Origin: Pseudomonadales bacterium | GTDB taxonomy: Bacteria; Pseudomonadota; Gammaproteobacteria; Pseudomonadales; Pseudohongiellaceae | Length of the DNA stretch: 64,000 bases | Direction: 5' to 3' | NCBI GenBank assembly: GCA_024234395.1 | Contig: JACKOH010000001.1 | Coordinates: forward strand, 1,941,001 to 2,005,000 | Program-made: the position numbers and the translations under genes | Notes under the pieces: model-generated | Databases searched by the model: none | What the model saw: the letters and a program-made list of their open reading frames with translations, nothing else | Told to the model about the DNA's origin: nothing | In this document: in pieces, positions 17,366 to 25,158 of the stretch | Numbering within the stretch: the stretch's first letter is position 1 | Layout: every line of letters begins with the position of its first letter

Positions 17366-18424
17366 TCAGACCGGATTAAGAAAAACCGAACGGCTCAGAT
17401 GCCGCTCGACGATCTCCGCCACGGCATCAAACCAGAATTCCTCGTTATTCAGGTTGGGAATCAGTACCAGGTCATCGCCGCCCTTTTCCTTGAACAGTTC
17501 CCGGTATTCGATGCCGATTTCGTGGATGGTCTCCAGGCAGTCGGAAATAAACGACGGCGTGACCACGGCGACACGCTTGACCCCCTTCCGCGCCAATTCT
17601 TCCAGGTACTCGTCGAGATAGGGTTGAATCCACGGCTCCCGGCCGAATCGGGACTGAAAGGCAATCGAATAGAAGTCTTCTGTCCAGTTCATCGACCTGG
17701 CAATGGCCCGGGTCGTTTCCATACACTGGGCGCGGTAACAGTAGCGATTGCGACTGGTGATTTCATCACAGCAGCTGCCGAAGGCACAGACGCCATCCTT
17801 GTCGGCCTTGGTGATGGTCTTTTCCGGCAAGCCGTGATAACTGAAAATCACGTGATCCACCCGTCGCGCTGGTTTGTCCTGGCGCAGGTACTTGTCGATC
17901 AGCTTAGTCCAGGCCCGGACAAAGGCAGGCTCACTGAACATGTCCTTGATGACGGTCATCCGGGGCGGCTCCTTCCAGCGGCCCGCAGCATTTGTCACTC
18001 CGTGCAGTACCGACTCGGTCGTGGCTGAGGAATATTGCGGAAACAGCGGAAACACCAGGATTTCAGAAATTCCCAGTTCTTCTATTTCCTGCATGGTATC
18101 GGTAATGAACGGTTCGCTGTACCCCATGCCGATAAAGACCCGCATGCGTCCGCGGGTGGGGTCCATGGCGTCCTGCAGCCGTGACTTGAGCTGATCGGTA
18201 TAGACCTTGAGCGGCGACCCCCCTTCCAGCCATATCTTCTCGTAGTCCCGGGCGGTCTTGGGAGCACGAAACGGCAGAATGATGAAGTTACGCAGTGCCC
18301 AGCGCGCCCAGGGTGGAATATCGAACACGAACGGGTCGGAGAAGAAATGGCGGTAGAACTCCCGCAGTCCCTTGGCAGTCGGGGCCGCAGGAGTTCCCAG
18401 ATTAAGTAAGAGTATGGCGCGCAT
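17366..18424 (-). CDS. hemH: ferrochelatase
   Basis: Inserts ferrous iron into protoporphyrin IX, the last step of heme b synthesis. The product is 352 aa. N-terminal LLLNLGTP is followed by LFPQYSSATTESV and the catalytic FSYHGLPEKT (His197). YSIAFQSRFGREPWIQPY and the C-terminal PSFISDCLETIHEI region are typical, with the conserved Glu. Residues 213-234 contain five Cys (213, 218, 219, 229, 234). Several bacterial ferrochelatases bind a 2Fe-2S cluster through such an internal Cys group, so a cluster is plausible here. The gene is convergent with ppnN. Heme would be needed by the c-type cytochromes in this window. Confidence 0.97.
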   Translation of the reverse strand: MRAILLLNLGTPAAPTAKGLREFYRHFFSDPFVFDIPPWARWALRNFIILPFRAPKTARDYEKIWLEGGSPLKVYTDQLKSRLQDAMDPTRGRMRVFIGMGYSEPFITDTMQEIEELGISEILVFPLFPQYSSATTESVLHGVTNAAGRWKEPPRMTVIKDMFSEPAFVRAWTKLIDKYLRQDKPARRVDHVIFSYHGLPEKTITKADKDGVCAFGSCCDEITSRNRYCYRAQCMETTRAIARSMNWTEDFYSIAFQSRFGREPWIQPYLDEYLEELARKGVKRVAVVTPSFISDCLETIHEIGIEYRELFKEKGGDDLVLIPNLNNEEFWFDAVAEIVERHLSRSVFLNPV

Positions 18425-18492
18425 TACAGTGTCTGTTGTCGATTTCCAGTGAGGCGGTGTTTACGTATAAAACGGCAGACTGGTTTCCCAGC

Positions 18493-20145
18493 TTAAGGAT
18501 CAATCTGTGACCGACTGGCGCCATCGACCTGCTTGACAAACCAGGACATGAAGCGCGCCATCCGTTCCAGCCCCGGTGTGGAAACCACCTCGAATACTTC
18601 GCCGCTGGTATGATAAAGAGGTGGTGCCTGCATGGTAGTCACAATAGGAACACCGGCCGTCCGGTAGCCTCCCCCTTCACCGCTGGCCATGGTGGAATCG
18701 CCGGATACGAAATTGGTACCGTAACGCTGCACGCCCTGATCGAAAAGCGACTGTAGATAGGGCGATGAATTGGTGATTCCGGCAACGATCGGCGCCTCAC
18801 CCGAATCGGCAATATACTCGCGGTAGCCGTCTTCGAATTCACTCCTGGCAGGAGAAAAATTCCGTTGCGCCACGTGCTCGAGATTGAATATCAGCACGCT
18901 GTTCCCGAACAGATCCGGATTCAGGCTGACCGCGGCCCGGGGGCCGTTCAGTCCCCGCGTGTGGTGACCGGCACTGGCAACCAGTACCAGGGTGCGGCGC
19001 AGCTGGATCTCGGGCCGGTTGAAATGCCTGGCCAGAGCAACCAGCACGGCCAGTCCATCGCCGTTATCGCCGGCGCCGTCATACCAGGCGTCCACATGAG
19101 CATTCAGGACGATGGTCTCGGCGCTCTGTCCGGGGATCACCGCCACCGCATTGCGGCCGATCAGACCGCGGTGAACTGCAGAGTTTACGGATAGCCGCAT
19201 CCGTAATTGATCAAGATTGCCGGCCACGGCGGCGGCGTTCATGACGGCGGTCAGAAAATGGCTGTCGCGCCCACCGACATTGAAGCAGGGACCGCCGCAA
19301 TTGGACATGTCCCGGGCCATTTCGTTACCCGGCTGATCGATAAGATTGATTACCGCCACCGCACCTCTGGACATGATATCGTTAGCCTGTGGAACGAATC
19401 GGGATCGCTCGAATACCAGGTGGGCCTGGGGAGTGATACGCTGAATGGCGATTTTGCCGCGCACATCCACATGAATCAGTTCGGCAGGGCTGCCGGTACC
19501 CACATACACCACCGGTGCGGTGAGACTGCCACCGGCTATCTCCGAGGGCGCCAGTGCAACGGCTGTAGTGAGTGTCACGTCGCGACTGCCGGGACCAAAC
19601 TGGTCACTGCCCAGCAGTGTCACTTCATAGTCCAGCGGCAACCATTGTTCGGCATCGGCATCCTGTTCGAACTGCTGTACCCGGACCTCCCCGATTCCGG
19701 CCTGCCGGAATTGCTCCGCAGCCCAGTCGACGGTCGCGTCACCGGAGGGGAAGCCGCTTACCCGGCCCCACAGCAGAGTGCCCCCCAACTCCTGGCTGAG
19801 CCTGCTCTGAATTGAAATATCGACAATCTGGCGCAGGTCGCGACTGATGCGTTCGCCATCCAGTTCCGGAAAATCGGATTCTTCCGGTGGCACCACGGCC
19901 GGTGCCGGACCGCGGCTGCCGATAATTGCGGGGCTGACATGGGGTTCCAGGTCCGGGGGTAGATCGAGGCCGAACCAGGGACCGGGGGCGGCGCCCTGGG
20001 AAAAACCCGGCATCGGACAGGTCAGTAACAATGCCGTCAGTGCAACCATTTTGGCTAGCGCCGGGGCGCTCTTGGTAGCAGTGTTCTTCGCGGTCTTCGC
20101 GTGGGGCTGGTTCATGCGACCCTTGTTCATGCGACGCTGGTTCAT
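18493..20145 (-). CDS. secreted M28-like metallohydrolase with altered metal site
   Basis: Exported protein of up to 550 aa. After a signal sequence (MVALTALLLTCPMPGFSQ, cleaved near residue 50) comes a region with a PA-like insert and then an M28 zinc-peptidase fold. The first metal motif is NAHVDAWYDGAGDNGDG. Canonical M28 enzymes then have a GEE pair; here the equivalent reads VASAGHHTRGLNG, with HH in place of EE. Later segments NLEHVAQ and LYHTSGEVFE match the remaining ligand positions. It may be a divergent subfamily with different chemistry rather than a classic aminopeptidase. Three in-frame ATGs lie in 15-bp tandem repeats (MNQRR, MNKGR, MNQPH), so the start is ambiguous. Confidence 0.82.
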   Translation of the reverse strand: MNQRRMNKGRMNQPHAKTAKNTATKSAPALAKMVALTALLLTCPMPGFSQGAAPGPWFGLDLPPDLEPHVSPAIIGSRGPAPAVVPPEESDFPELDGERISRDLRQIVDISIQSRLSQELGGTLLWGRVSGFPSGDATVDWAAEQFRQAGIGEVRVQQFEQDADAEQWLPLDYEVTLLGSDQFGPGSRDVTLTTAVALAPSEIAGGSLTAPVVYVGTGSPAELIHVDVRGKIAIQRITPQAHLVFERSRFVPQANDIMSRGAVAVINLIDQPGNEMARDMSNCGGPCFNVGGRDSHFLTAVMNAAAVAGNLDQLRMRLSVNSAVHRGLIGRNAVAVIPGQSAETIVLNAHVDAWYDGAGDNGDGLAVLVALARHFNRPEIQLRRTLVLVASAGHHTRGLNGPRAAVSLNPDLFGNSVLIFNLEHVAQRNFSPARSEFEDGYREYIADSGEAPIVAGITNSSPYLQSLFDQGVQRYGTNFVSGDSTMASGEGGGYRTAGVPIVTTMQAPPLYHTSGEVFEVVSTPGLERMARFMSWFVKQVDGASRSQIDP

Positions 20146-20962
20146 GCGAGAACGTCCCCCGCCGCAGCCCGGTCGGTCGAGGCCGGGCAGATAACCCTGC
20201 CGTCCAGGGAGCCTGGCAGAATCACCGCATTGCTTTTATTGTTGGTCCGAGTCGGAGTTTTATTCATGACAGAGTCCCCTGCAGAAATAAGAGCGTTAAA
20301 ACAACCACCATGGACAGGTAATCTCCAGGCAGCCCGGAAAGTTTAGTGGCAATTGCAGCCGCCATAAAGACGAATATCAGAAGTCCCGCGATCCCGGCTC
20401 CGCGGCAGTCTACCCCGGCAGTTTGAATCAACATGTAACTGCTTGTAAATAAAGATTTTCCAATAATCAGTAACTAATGACGACAGAACTTCTGAATATC
20501 ATCCCAGCCACAGAAATAGGAGCATTACGGCTGACAATCGCCATGCATTGACAAAGCTAGGAAACCTAGTGTCCTGTCCGGTTAATTCGTTGTATTTCAG
20601 AGCTTGCATAAAGTGCTGTAGTGAGGCGCGATCGGCAGGGAATACTGGTTGTATTTCCAAGGGTCGCAACGCAGCTACAGCGCTTTATGCAGACTCCCGG
20701 AGGGCGTGCCAGCCAAGACCCCTGGCCGCGTTGCGCCTTTTGACAAGGGCTACGGCCATTGCCTGCAAGGCGCGCCTTGCCAGGAACCTTGGCTGGCACG
20801 CTGAAATACAACGAATTAACCGGACAGGACACTAGTAACTGGTTTCTCGATTTTCGGACACTGATCGCAAACTGCTTTAAGTCGACTTGAAAATGCGTAT
20901 CATTAACTGCATTCGGGGTCCGAGGACTCCCGCACCTATTTATTCCGCACGAGGTGGACAAA
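20146..20962. other. intergenic region with a large palindromic element
   Basis: An 817-base gap between the divergently oriented M28-like gene and the redoxin fusion gene. 20146-20565 shows no convincing gene or motif. 20566-20835 is a 270-bp element with perfect 35-bp termini (listed separately). 20836-20950 is AT-richer and presumably carries the promoter of the downstream gene. Open frames in this interval are reading the repeat. Confidence 0.6.
20566..20835. mobile_element. 270-bp nested palindromic element (MITE-like)
   Basis: It is bounded by a perfect 35-bp inverted repeat, 20566-20600 and 20801-20835, beginning CTAGTGTCCTGTCCGG. Inside are nested inverted repeats: GCATAAAGTGCTGTAG (20606-20621) against CTACAGCGCTTTATGC (20675-20690, one mismatch); CGTGCCAGCCAAG (20705-20717) against its complement at 20788-20800; and the 16-bp palindrome GCAAGGCGCGCCTTGC (20765-20780). 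It has no coding capacity. The layout suggests a non-autonomous element able to form a multi-arm cruciform. No other copy is in the window, so mobility is inferred from the perfect ends only. Confidence 0.7.
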
Positions 20963-22816
20963 ATGAAAAAACGACTCGTTACTGCATTGGGAATCTCGCT
21001 GGTGACCTGGGCCTCCTTCTCTGGAGCAGCCGAGCGCGTCGGCGACTTCGCGCTGATCGATAACCAGGGCACTTTCCATCACATGGGCTGGTACGACGAT
21101 CAACAGGCGATCGTGCTTATGGTGCAGGCCAATGGGGCCAATGAAGTCCGGGACAATATCGCGGCCCTGTTGCAGCTGCGCGACCAATACCAGGATCAGG
21201 GCGTGGTTTTTATGCTCCTGAATCCCGGTCTGCAGACCGACCGGAGCAGTGTGTCGGAGGAGCTGCAGAACCTGGGTGTGGACCTTCCGGTGCTGATGGA
21301 CGACGCCCAACTGGTGGCGGAGACCCTGGGAGTCAGTCACCTTGGCGAAGCGGTTATTTATGACCCACGCAGTTTCGAAGTGGTCTATCGCGGACCGGTA
21401 CAGGAGCACCTGGGTCAGGCCCTGGAGCATTTTCTGGCCGGCGCTGAAGTGCGGTCGGTGGCCGCCTCGGGCAAGTCCATCGACTTTCCGGTGCTGTCTG
21501 CCCATCAGGATAACACCCCGTCCTATGTGAATGAGGTCGCTCCAATCATTGCCGAAAACTGCGCCCGCTGCCACCGTGCGGGTGGCATCGCTCCATTTGC
21601 CCTGGACAGCAGCCTGGCGGCCCAGGGCTGGTCGCCAATGATCCGCGAAGTGGTAATGACCCGACGCATGCCACCTGGCCAGATAGACAACAAGGTGGGC
21701 CACGCGATAGAGAACGAAATGAACCTGTCTGATGCGGAGATGCAGACCCTGATCCACTGGGTCGATGCCGGATCTCCGGTCGATGGCGGCAACGACCCGC
21801 TGGCGGCCCTGACCTGGCCGGAAAGCAAATGGAGTCACGGCGAACCGGATCTGGTGGTGGAAATTGAGCCGCAGACAATCCCGGCCACCGGGATCGTCGA
21901 TTACCTGGATATTCCGGTCGACCTGGGACTGGAAAAAGACGTCTGGGTGCGCGGCAGTGAAATCGTCCCGGGCGATCCGACAGTTATGCATCACGTGATC
22001 ACCACGGTGGTTCCGCCTGAAGGCATGCGCGATCCGCGGGAATTACTGATGGAAATGATCAACAGCCTGCCGGAAGAACGCGCCCAGCAGATCCGCGCCA
22101 CCCTGTTCGCAGCGGCGGCCAGCGGGCAGCGACCCGACATGAATGAGATACTGCAGATGCTGGGCCCCGACGTGGACCTGGGCATTCTGCTCGGTGGCAG
22201 TTCGGACCCTGACCAGGCATCTATTGCCGGCTATGCCCCCGGCACCGCCTCCTCCATGTATCCGGAAGGAGTCGGTGGCCTGTTACGTGCCGGCTCGACC
22301 CTGAGCCTGCAGATGCACTACACCACCTCTGGACGGGAAACTGTGGACCGGACCCAGATTGGCGTCTATTTCTACCCGGAGGGTGAGATCCCGGCAGAAC
22401 GCATGTCCGGAGGTGTGGGTAATTCCTTCAGCATTGCCATACCGGCCCAGGACAAAGACTACGCAATGGAAATTTCCACCGTGGTGCCGGAAGATGCCTA
22501 CATCTACAGCCTCATGCCGCACATGCATTTCCGTGGCAAACGCATGGACTTCACCGCCGTCTATCCGGACGGGTCTGAGGAACTGCTGCTGTCGGTACCG
22601 AATTATTCGTTCAACTGGCAGCTTACCCACAAACTGGAAGAACCGTTCCTGGTACCGGCCGGTACTCACATTGTGGCGCGGGGCGCCTTCGACAACTCCT
22701 CTCAGAACCCCTACAACCCGGATCCCGATTCCGCTGTCTACTGGGGTGAGCAGAGTTGGGAGGAGATGTTCATGGGCTTCTATAACTGGAAGGTGGCCGA
22801 TCAGGGTGGCGAATAG
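20963..22816 (+). CDS. redoxin / cytochrome c / copper monooxygenase-like fusion
   Basis: Secreted 617-residue protein with three parts. Residues 1-23 are a signal peptide. About 24-160 form a thioredoxin/peroxiredoxin-like fold, but the usual Cys position reads NGANEV, so the redox Cys is absent. About 185-275 are a cytochrome c domain with one heme motif CARCH (200-204) and possible axial Met in RRMPPG. About 295-617 resemble the PHM/copper type II ascorbate-dependent monooxygenase fold, with likely copper ligands in MHHV (342-345), QMHYT and PHMHFRG. The ATG at 20963 is preferred over GTG 20954 because GAGGTGG sits 5 bases before it. Role unknown; perhaps periplasmic copper oxidation chemistry. 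A terminator follows. Confidence 0.85.
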   Translation: MKKRLVTALGISLVTWASFSGAAERVGDFALIDNQGTFHHMGWYDDQQAIVLMVQANGANEVRDNIAALLQLRDQYQDQGVVFMLLNPGLQTDRSSVSEELQNLGVDLPVLMDDAQLVAETLGVSHLGEAVIYDPRSFEVVYRGPVQEHLGQALEHFLAGAEVRSVAASGKSIDFPVLSAHQDNTPSYVNEVAPIIAENCARCHRAGGIAPFALDSSLAAQGWSPMIREVVMTRRMPPGQIDNKVGHAIENEMNLSDAEMQTLIHWVDAGSPVDGGNDPLAALTWPESKWSHGEPDLVVEIEPQTIPATGIVDYLDIPVDLGLEKDVWVRGSEIVPGDPTVMHHVITTVVPPEGMRDPRELLMEMINSLPEERAQQIRATLFAAAASGQRPDMNEILQMLGPDVDLGILLGGSSDPDQASIAGYAPGTASSMYPEGVGGLLRAGSTLSLQMHYTTSGRETVDRTQIGVYFYPEGEIPAERMSGGVGNSFSIAIPAQDKDYAMEISTVVPEDAYIYSLMPHMHFRGKRMDFTAVYPDGSEELLLSVPNYSFNWQLTHKLEEPFLVPAGTHIVARGAFDNSSQNPYNPDPDSAVYWGEQSWEEMFMGFYNWKVADQGGE

Positions 22817-22850
22817 GATGCCAGTAAAACAATATGAATGCTGATAAGAA

Positions 22851-22875
22851 AAGCCCCGCTGAAGCGGGGCTTTTC
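22851..22875 (+). terminator. rho-independent terminator
   Basis: AAGCCCCGCT, loop GA, AGCGGGGCTT, followed by TTCT: a 10-bp GC-rich stem 35 bases after the stop of the redoxin fusion gene. The A-rich left flank also makes it usable on the minus strand. Confidence 0.88.
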
Positions 22876-23022
22876 TATTTAGCCGTCGGTTTTGGGGCAT
22901 TTTGCCCCGGACCGTTCTGCATATTGAACTGCACCTATTCTCTATGGCCGGTTAGTAAAAAGGGTTCTGGGCGGCCCTGCGGACAACTTTAGCACTCTTA
23001 AACAAGGTTTTTGGTACCGCTG

Positions 23023-23220
23023 GATTGAAATTCTCGGGTTCCGAGCGGCTGCGCGGCCGGGACCCTTTTACTGCGGCGGCCCGCGCCCGTCCCGGGTCCC
23101 TTCACTCTGAAAAATGCCCTGGAAGGCGGTCATTTTTCGCCGTTCAGCGCTGGTCCTTTATTGCCGCCGCAAAAGGGTCCCGCCCCCGCAGCCTCACCGT
23201 GGCGACCGCTTCCGCAAAAA
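23023..23220 (+). repeat. C element, copy at 23.1 kb
   Basis: Long imperfect palindrome: GAGCGGCTGCGCGGCCGGGA and CCCTTTTACTGCGGCGG on the left pair with CCGCCGCAAAAGGGTCCCGC and CCCGCAGCC on the right. At the tip is GAAAAATGCCCTGG / AAGGCGGTCATTTTTCGCC. It is about 80-90 percent identical by eye to 23501-23705 and, inverted, to 8145-8320. A palindrome A copy abuts its right end. Confidence 0.75.
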
Positions 23221-23247
23221 GGGGACAGTCCCTCAGGGACTGTCCCC
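23221..23247. repeat. A palindrome, copy 4
   Basis: Perfect 27-bp inverted repeat (GGGGACAGTCCCT, centre C, reverse complement) flanked by A5 and T5. It is placed directly after the C element and would form a terminator-like hairpin in either direction. Confidence 0.9.
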
Positions 23248-23310
23248 TTTTTCCTCAGTGTGTTCACTGGTGAATCTGTATTGTCCACTATGGCTGGCAA
23301 GAACACCCAG

Positions 23311-23450
23311 CCCCGGCCCAGGGGTAAGTTCCCGCAGCGATAAAAACGCGGCACCGACCGATTGAAGGAGACCGCTTTACAGGGCTCCTGATTGAGGGAG
23401 GGAACCGCGGAGCGTGGCAAGTGCTGCGGGAACTTACCCCTGGGCCGGGG
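23311..23450 (+). mobile_element. B element with perfect 28-bp terminal inverted repeats
   Basis: A 140-bp element whose arms 23311-23338 and 23423-23450 are perfectly complementary over 28 bases (core CAGGGGTAAGTTCCCGCAGC). Its interior, reverse-complemented, matches 7531-7615 over most of its length, including the stretches GCGGTTCCCTCCCTC and CCCTGTAAAGCGGTCTC. The differences are scattered substitutions. It is non-coding. Confidence 0.8.
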
Positions 23451-23500
23451 CGGTCCCTCAGGCAGCGCAGTTTTGCTTAAAACAGGAATCGGTCCTGCCC

Positions 23501-23705
23501 GATTGAAGTTCTCAGGCTCCGAGCGGCTGTGTGGCCGGAACCCTTTCGCTGCGGCGGACCGCGCCCGTCCCGGGTACCTTCACTCTGAAAAATGCCCTGG
23601 AAGACGGTCATTTTTCGCCGTTCAGCGCTTGTCCTTTATTGCCATTGCCGCCTCAAAAGGGTTCCGCCCCCACAGCCTCACCGTGGCGACAGCTTCCGCA
23701 AAAAA
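23501..23705 (+). repeat. C element, copy at 23.6 kb
   Basis: A direct repeat of 23023-23220 with point changes and a 6-base insertion in the right arm (TTGCCATTGCCGCC instead of TTGCCGCC). It has the same palindromic layout, with tip AAATGCCCTGGAAGACGGTC. The A palindrome follows immediately. Confidence 0.75.
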
Positions 23706-23732
23706 GGGGACAGTCCCTGAGGGACTGTCCCC
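23706..23732. repeat. A palindrome, copy 5
   Basis: Perfect 27-bp inverted repeat (GGGGACAGTCCCT, centre G, reverse complement) between an A-run and T5. It lies 20 bases beyond the stop of the minus-strand PTP-like gene, so it may serve as that gene's terminator. Confidence 0.9.
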
Positions 23733-23752
23733 TTTTTCCAGATGACTTGGTT

Positions 23753-24331
23753 TTACTGGTTGGGTGCCGGTACCGTCCAGTCACAATCCGGGCAATCCGG
23801 AGAGACTCCGTTCTGATCGAGCACGGTGAAGATGAAATCGCGCCACACCTCGTTGGGCTGCCACACCGTGTTCATGTCGGCCTTGGCCTCCGCCACGGGC
23901 ACCTGCTCGTAGATGACCCGATACAGAAAGCTGAATGCGGTGGCCCTGGCATTAACCTGGCAATGCAGCAGGGTCTTCTTGTCCGGGGCACGGCGCATGG
24001 AATCGGCGAAGGCATAAAAATCGCTGGGCAGGGGATTGGCAAAATCCACCGGAACCTGCATATATTCCATGCCCAGGCCTTTCACCACCTGATCCTCATC
24101 AGGCAGAGCATTGCGGTTATTGGTAAAGGCGATATAGACCACCCGTTCAAAACCCTGATCCTTCAGCGTGGCAAACTGTTCCCGGGTCGGCTGACCGGAG
24201 CTGGCGAAACTGGGGCTGTACTGACGGTAATTGAGAATTTCCTGTAGTGCCGGATCCGGTGCTTCCGCCGCATTAACCTGAAGGGTACCCGCCAGCAGCA
24301 AACCAAGAACCGCGATTGTTATTGATTTCAC
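23753..24331 (-). CDS. exported PTP/DSP-like protein with CX4R signature
   Basis: Periplasmic protein of 192 aa in the dual-specificity phosphatase-like fold. The N-terminal signal KSITIAVLGLLLAGTLQVNA is followed by a family-like segment SPSFASSGQPTREQFATLKDQGFERVVYIA, then LLHCQVNARATAFSFLYR near residue 123. Classical PTPs have HCX5R; here only four residues separate Cys and Arg (HCQVNAR), so catalysis as a standard phosphatase is doubtful. The start is the GTG at 24331, preceded by AGGAGAGGAAGG. The upstream-extended frame lacks a signal peptide. The substrate is unknown. A palindrome at 23.7 kb probably ends the transcript. Confidence 0.8.
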   Translation of the reverse strand: MKSITIAVLGLLLAGTLQVNAAEAPDPALQEILNYRQYSPSFASSGQPTREQFATLKDQGFERVVYIAFTNNRNALPDEDQVVKGLGMEYMQVPVDFANPLPSDFYAFADSMRRAPDKKTLLHCQVNARATAFSFLYRVIYEQVPVAEAKADMNTVWQPNEVWRDFIFTVLDQNGVSPDCPDCDWTVPAPNQ

Positions 24332-24621
24332 GCCTTCCTCTCCTGTTTGGACCGATGAATTGAGCCGCCACTTTAGCAGGTTCACGAAGCTCGGGACAGC
24401 TTCTCTCCCGCAGCGCCGTCCGGTAAGCACCGGTGATGGTGGGCGCTGTTTTCAGCCGGCCCGGCCGGGGCCGACCGGTTTACAGCCGCGGAAAGGCTTG
24501 ACGGGATTCGGTGGGAAAGGCACTCTTCATTACAGCGGATCTGCCGATAGAAGGTCCGTTGATTGTTCAGGGCGGGCGTCTTCCGCCTTCCGCAGCGACT
24601 TTGCACAGAGGTTTACCCGTC

Positions 24622-25155
24622 ATGCGTTTACTTTGGATTCTGACCGCGGCTCTACTGACCGCCTGCAATGCCCGGATGTACATCGACCAGGTTCCTGGTG
24701 ACAGCGGTCAGGCACTGGCGCCCGGACAATCGACCAGTTTCCGGTTTTTCACCACCGATCCCTCCAACCATTCCGGAGTAAACCTCACCGCCGGGGCCAG
24801 TTACCACCTGCAGCTGTCTATGGTCAGCAACTGGATAGACGGCTCTATCGACAGCGATGAGAACGGCGAACCGCTGGGTCCGTTCGGGTTTGCCGACAGC
24901 GTGATGCCCCTGGAAGCGATGGCCCTGATGAAACGTTCCACCGACCACCGCTGGTTTGAACTGATGCTCTACCAGGATGGCTGCCGCAGTGAAAGCCTGG
25001 TGGGAATTTCCAATCTGACTTACGATGCCGAGTCCGATTCCTATCTTTATGTGGCTCCCTGCAGCGGCGACCTCAGACTGTTTGTCAACGACAGCCAGGT
25101 TTCCTATACCGACAACGTCGGCTTTGCCCGAATCACGCTGAGTCGTGCCGGCTGA
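24622..25155 (+). CDS. lipoprotein with PA-IL-like C-terminal pattern
   Basis: Predicted lipoprotein of 177 aa. The signal MRLLWILTAALLTAC ends with the lipidated Cys15. The mature part is beta-rich. A segment SGVNLTAGASYHLQLS followed later by DLRLFVNDSQVSYTDNVGFARITLSR resembles PA-IL (LecA)-type sugar-binding beta-sandwich proteins, where a similar INDxxxxYxDNxGxFxVxI strand ends the fold. That likeness is by eye only. I chose the internal ATG at 24622 because the longer frame from 24511 adds 37 residues with no signal peptide. It is convergent with the ABC ATPase gene, 3 bases apart. Confidence 0.65.
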   Translation: MRLLWILTAALLTACNARMYIDQVPGDSGQALAPGQSTSFRFFTTDPSNHSGVNLTAGASYHLQLSMVSNWIDGSIDSDENGEPLGPFGFADSVMPLEAMALMKRSTDHRWFELMLYQDGCRSESLVGISNLTYDAESDSYLYVAPCSGDLRLFVNDSQVSYTDNVGFARITLSRAG

Positions 25156-25158
25156 GGG

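Larger units (their letters stand above)
22877..23752. other. second palindromic-repeat locus
   Basis: About 0.9 kb between the fusion gene's terminator and the PTP-like gene's 3' end, with no credible gene. It contains two C elements in direct orientation, each ending in an A palindrome (23023-23250 and 23501-23736), and one B element between them (23311-23450). It shares all three repeat families with the 7.5-8.3 kb locus, in opposite orientation. Confidence 0.8.

Noticed and set aside
20548..21072. Frames of 95 and 168 aa across the palindromic element
   Set aside because: Both contain the same peptide read from the two arms of the inverted repeat; no protein family is apparent.
24511..24621. 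Extended start of the lipoprotein gene
   Set aside because: The extra 37 residues would bury the lipoprotein signal peptide; ATG 24622 gives a clean lipobox.
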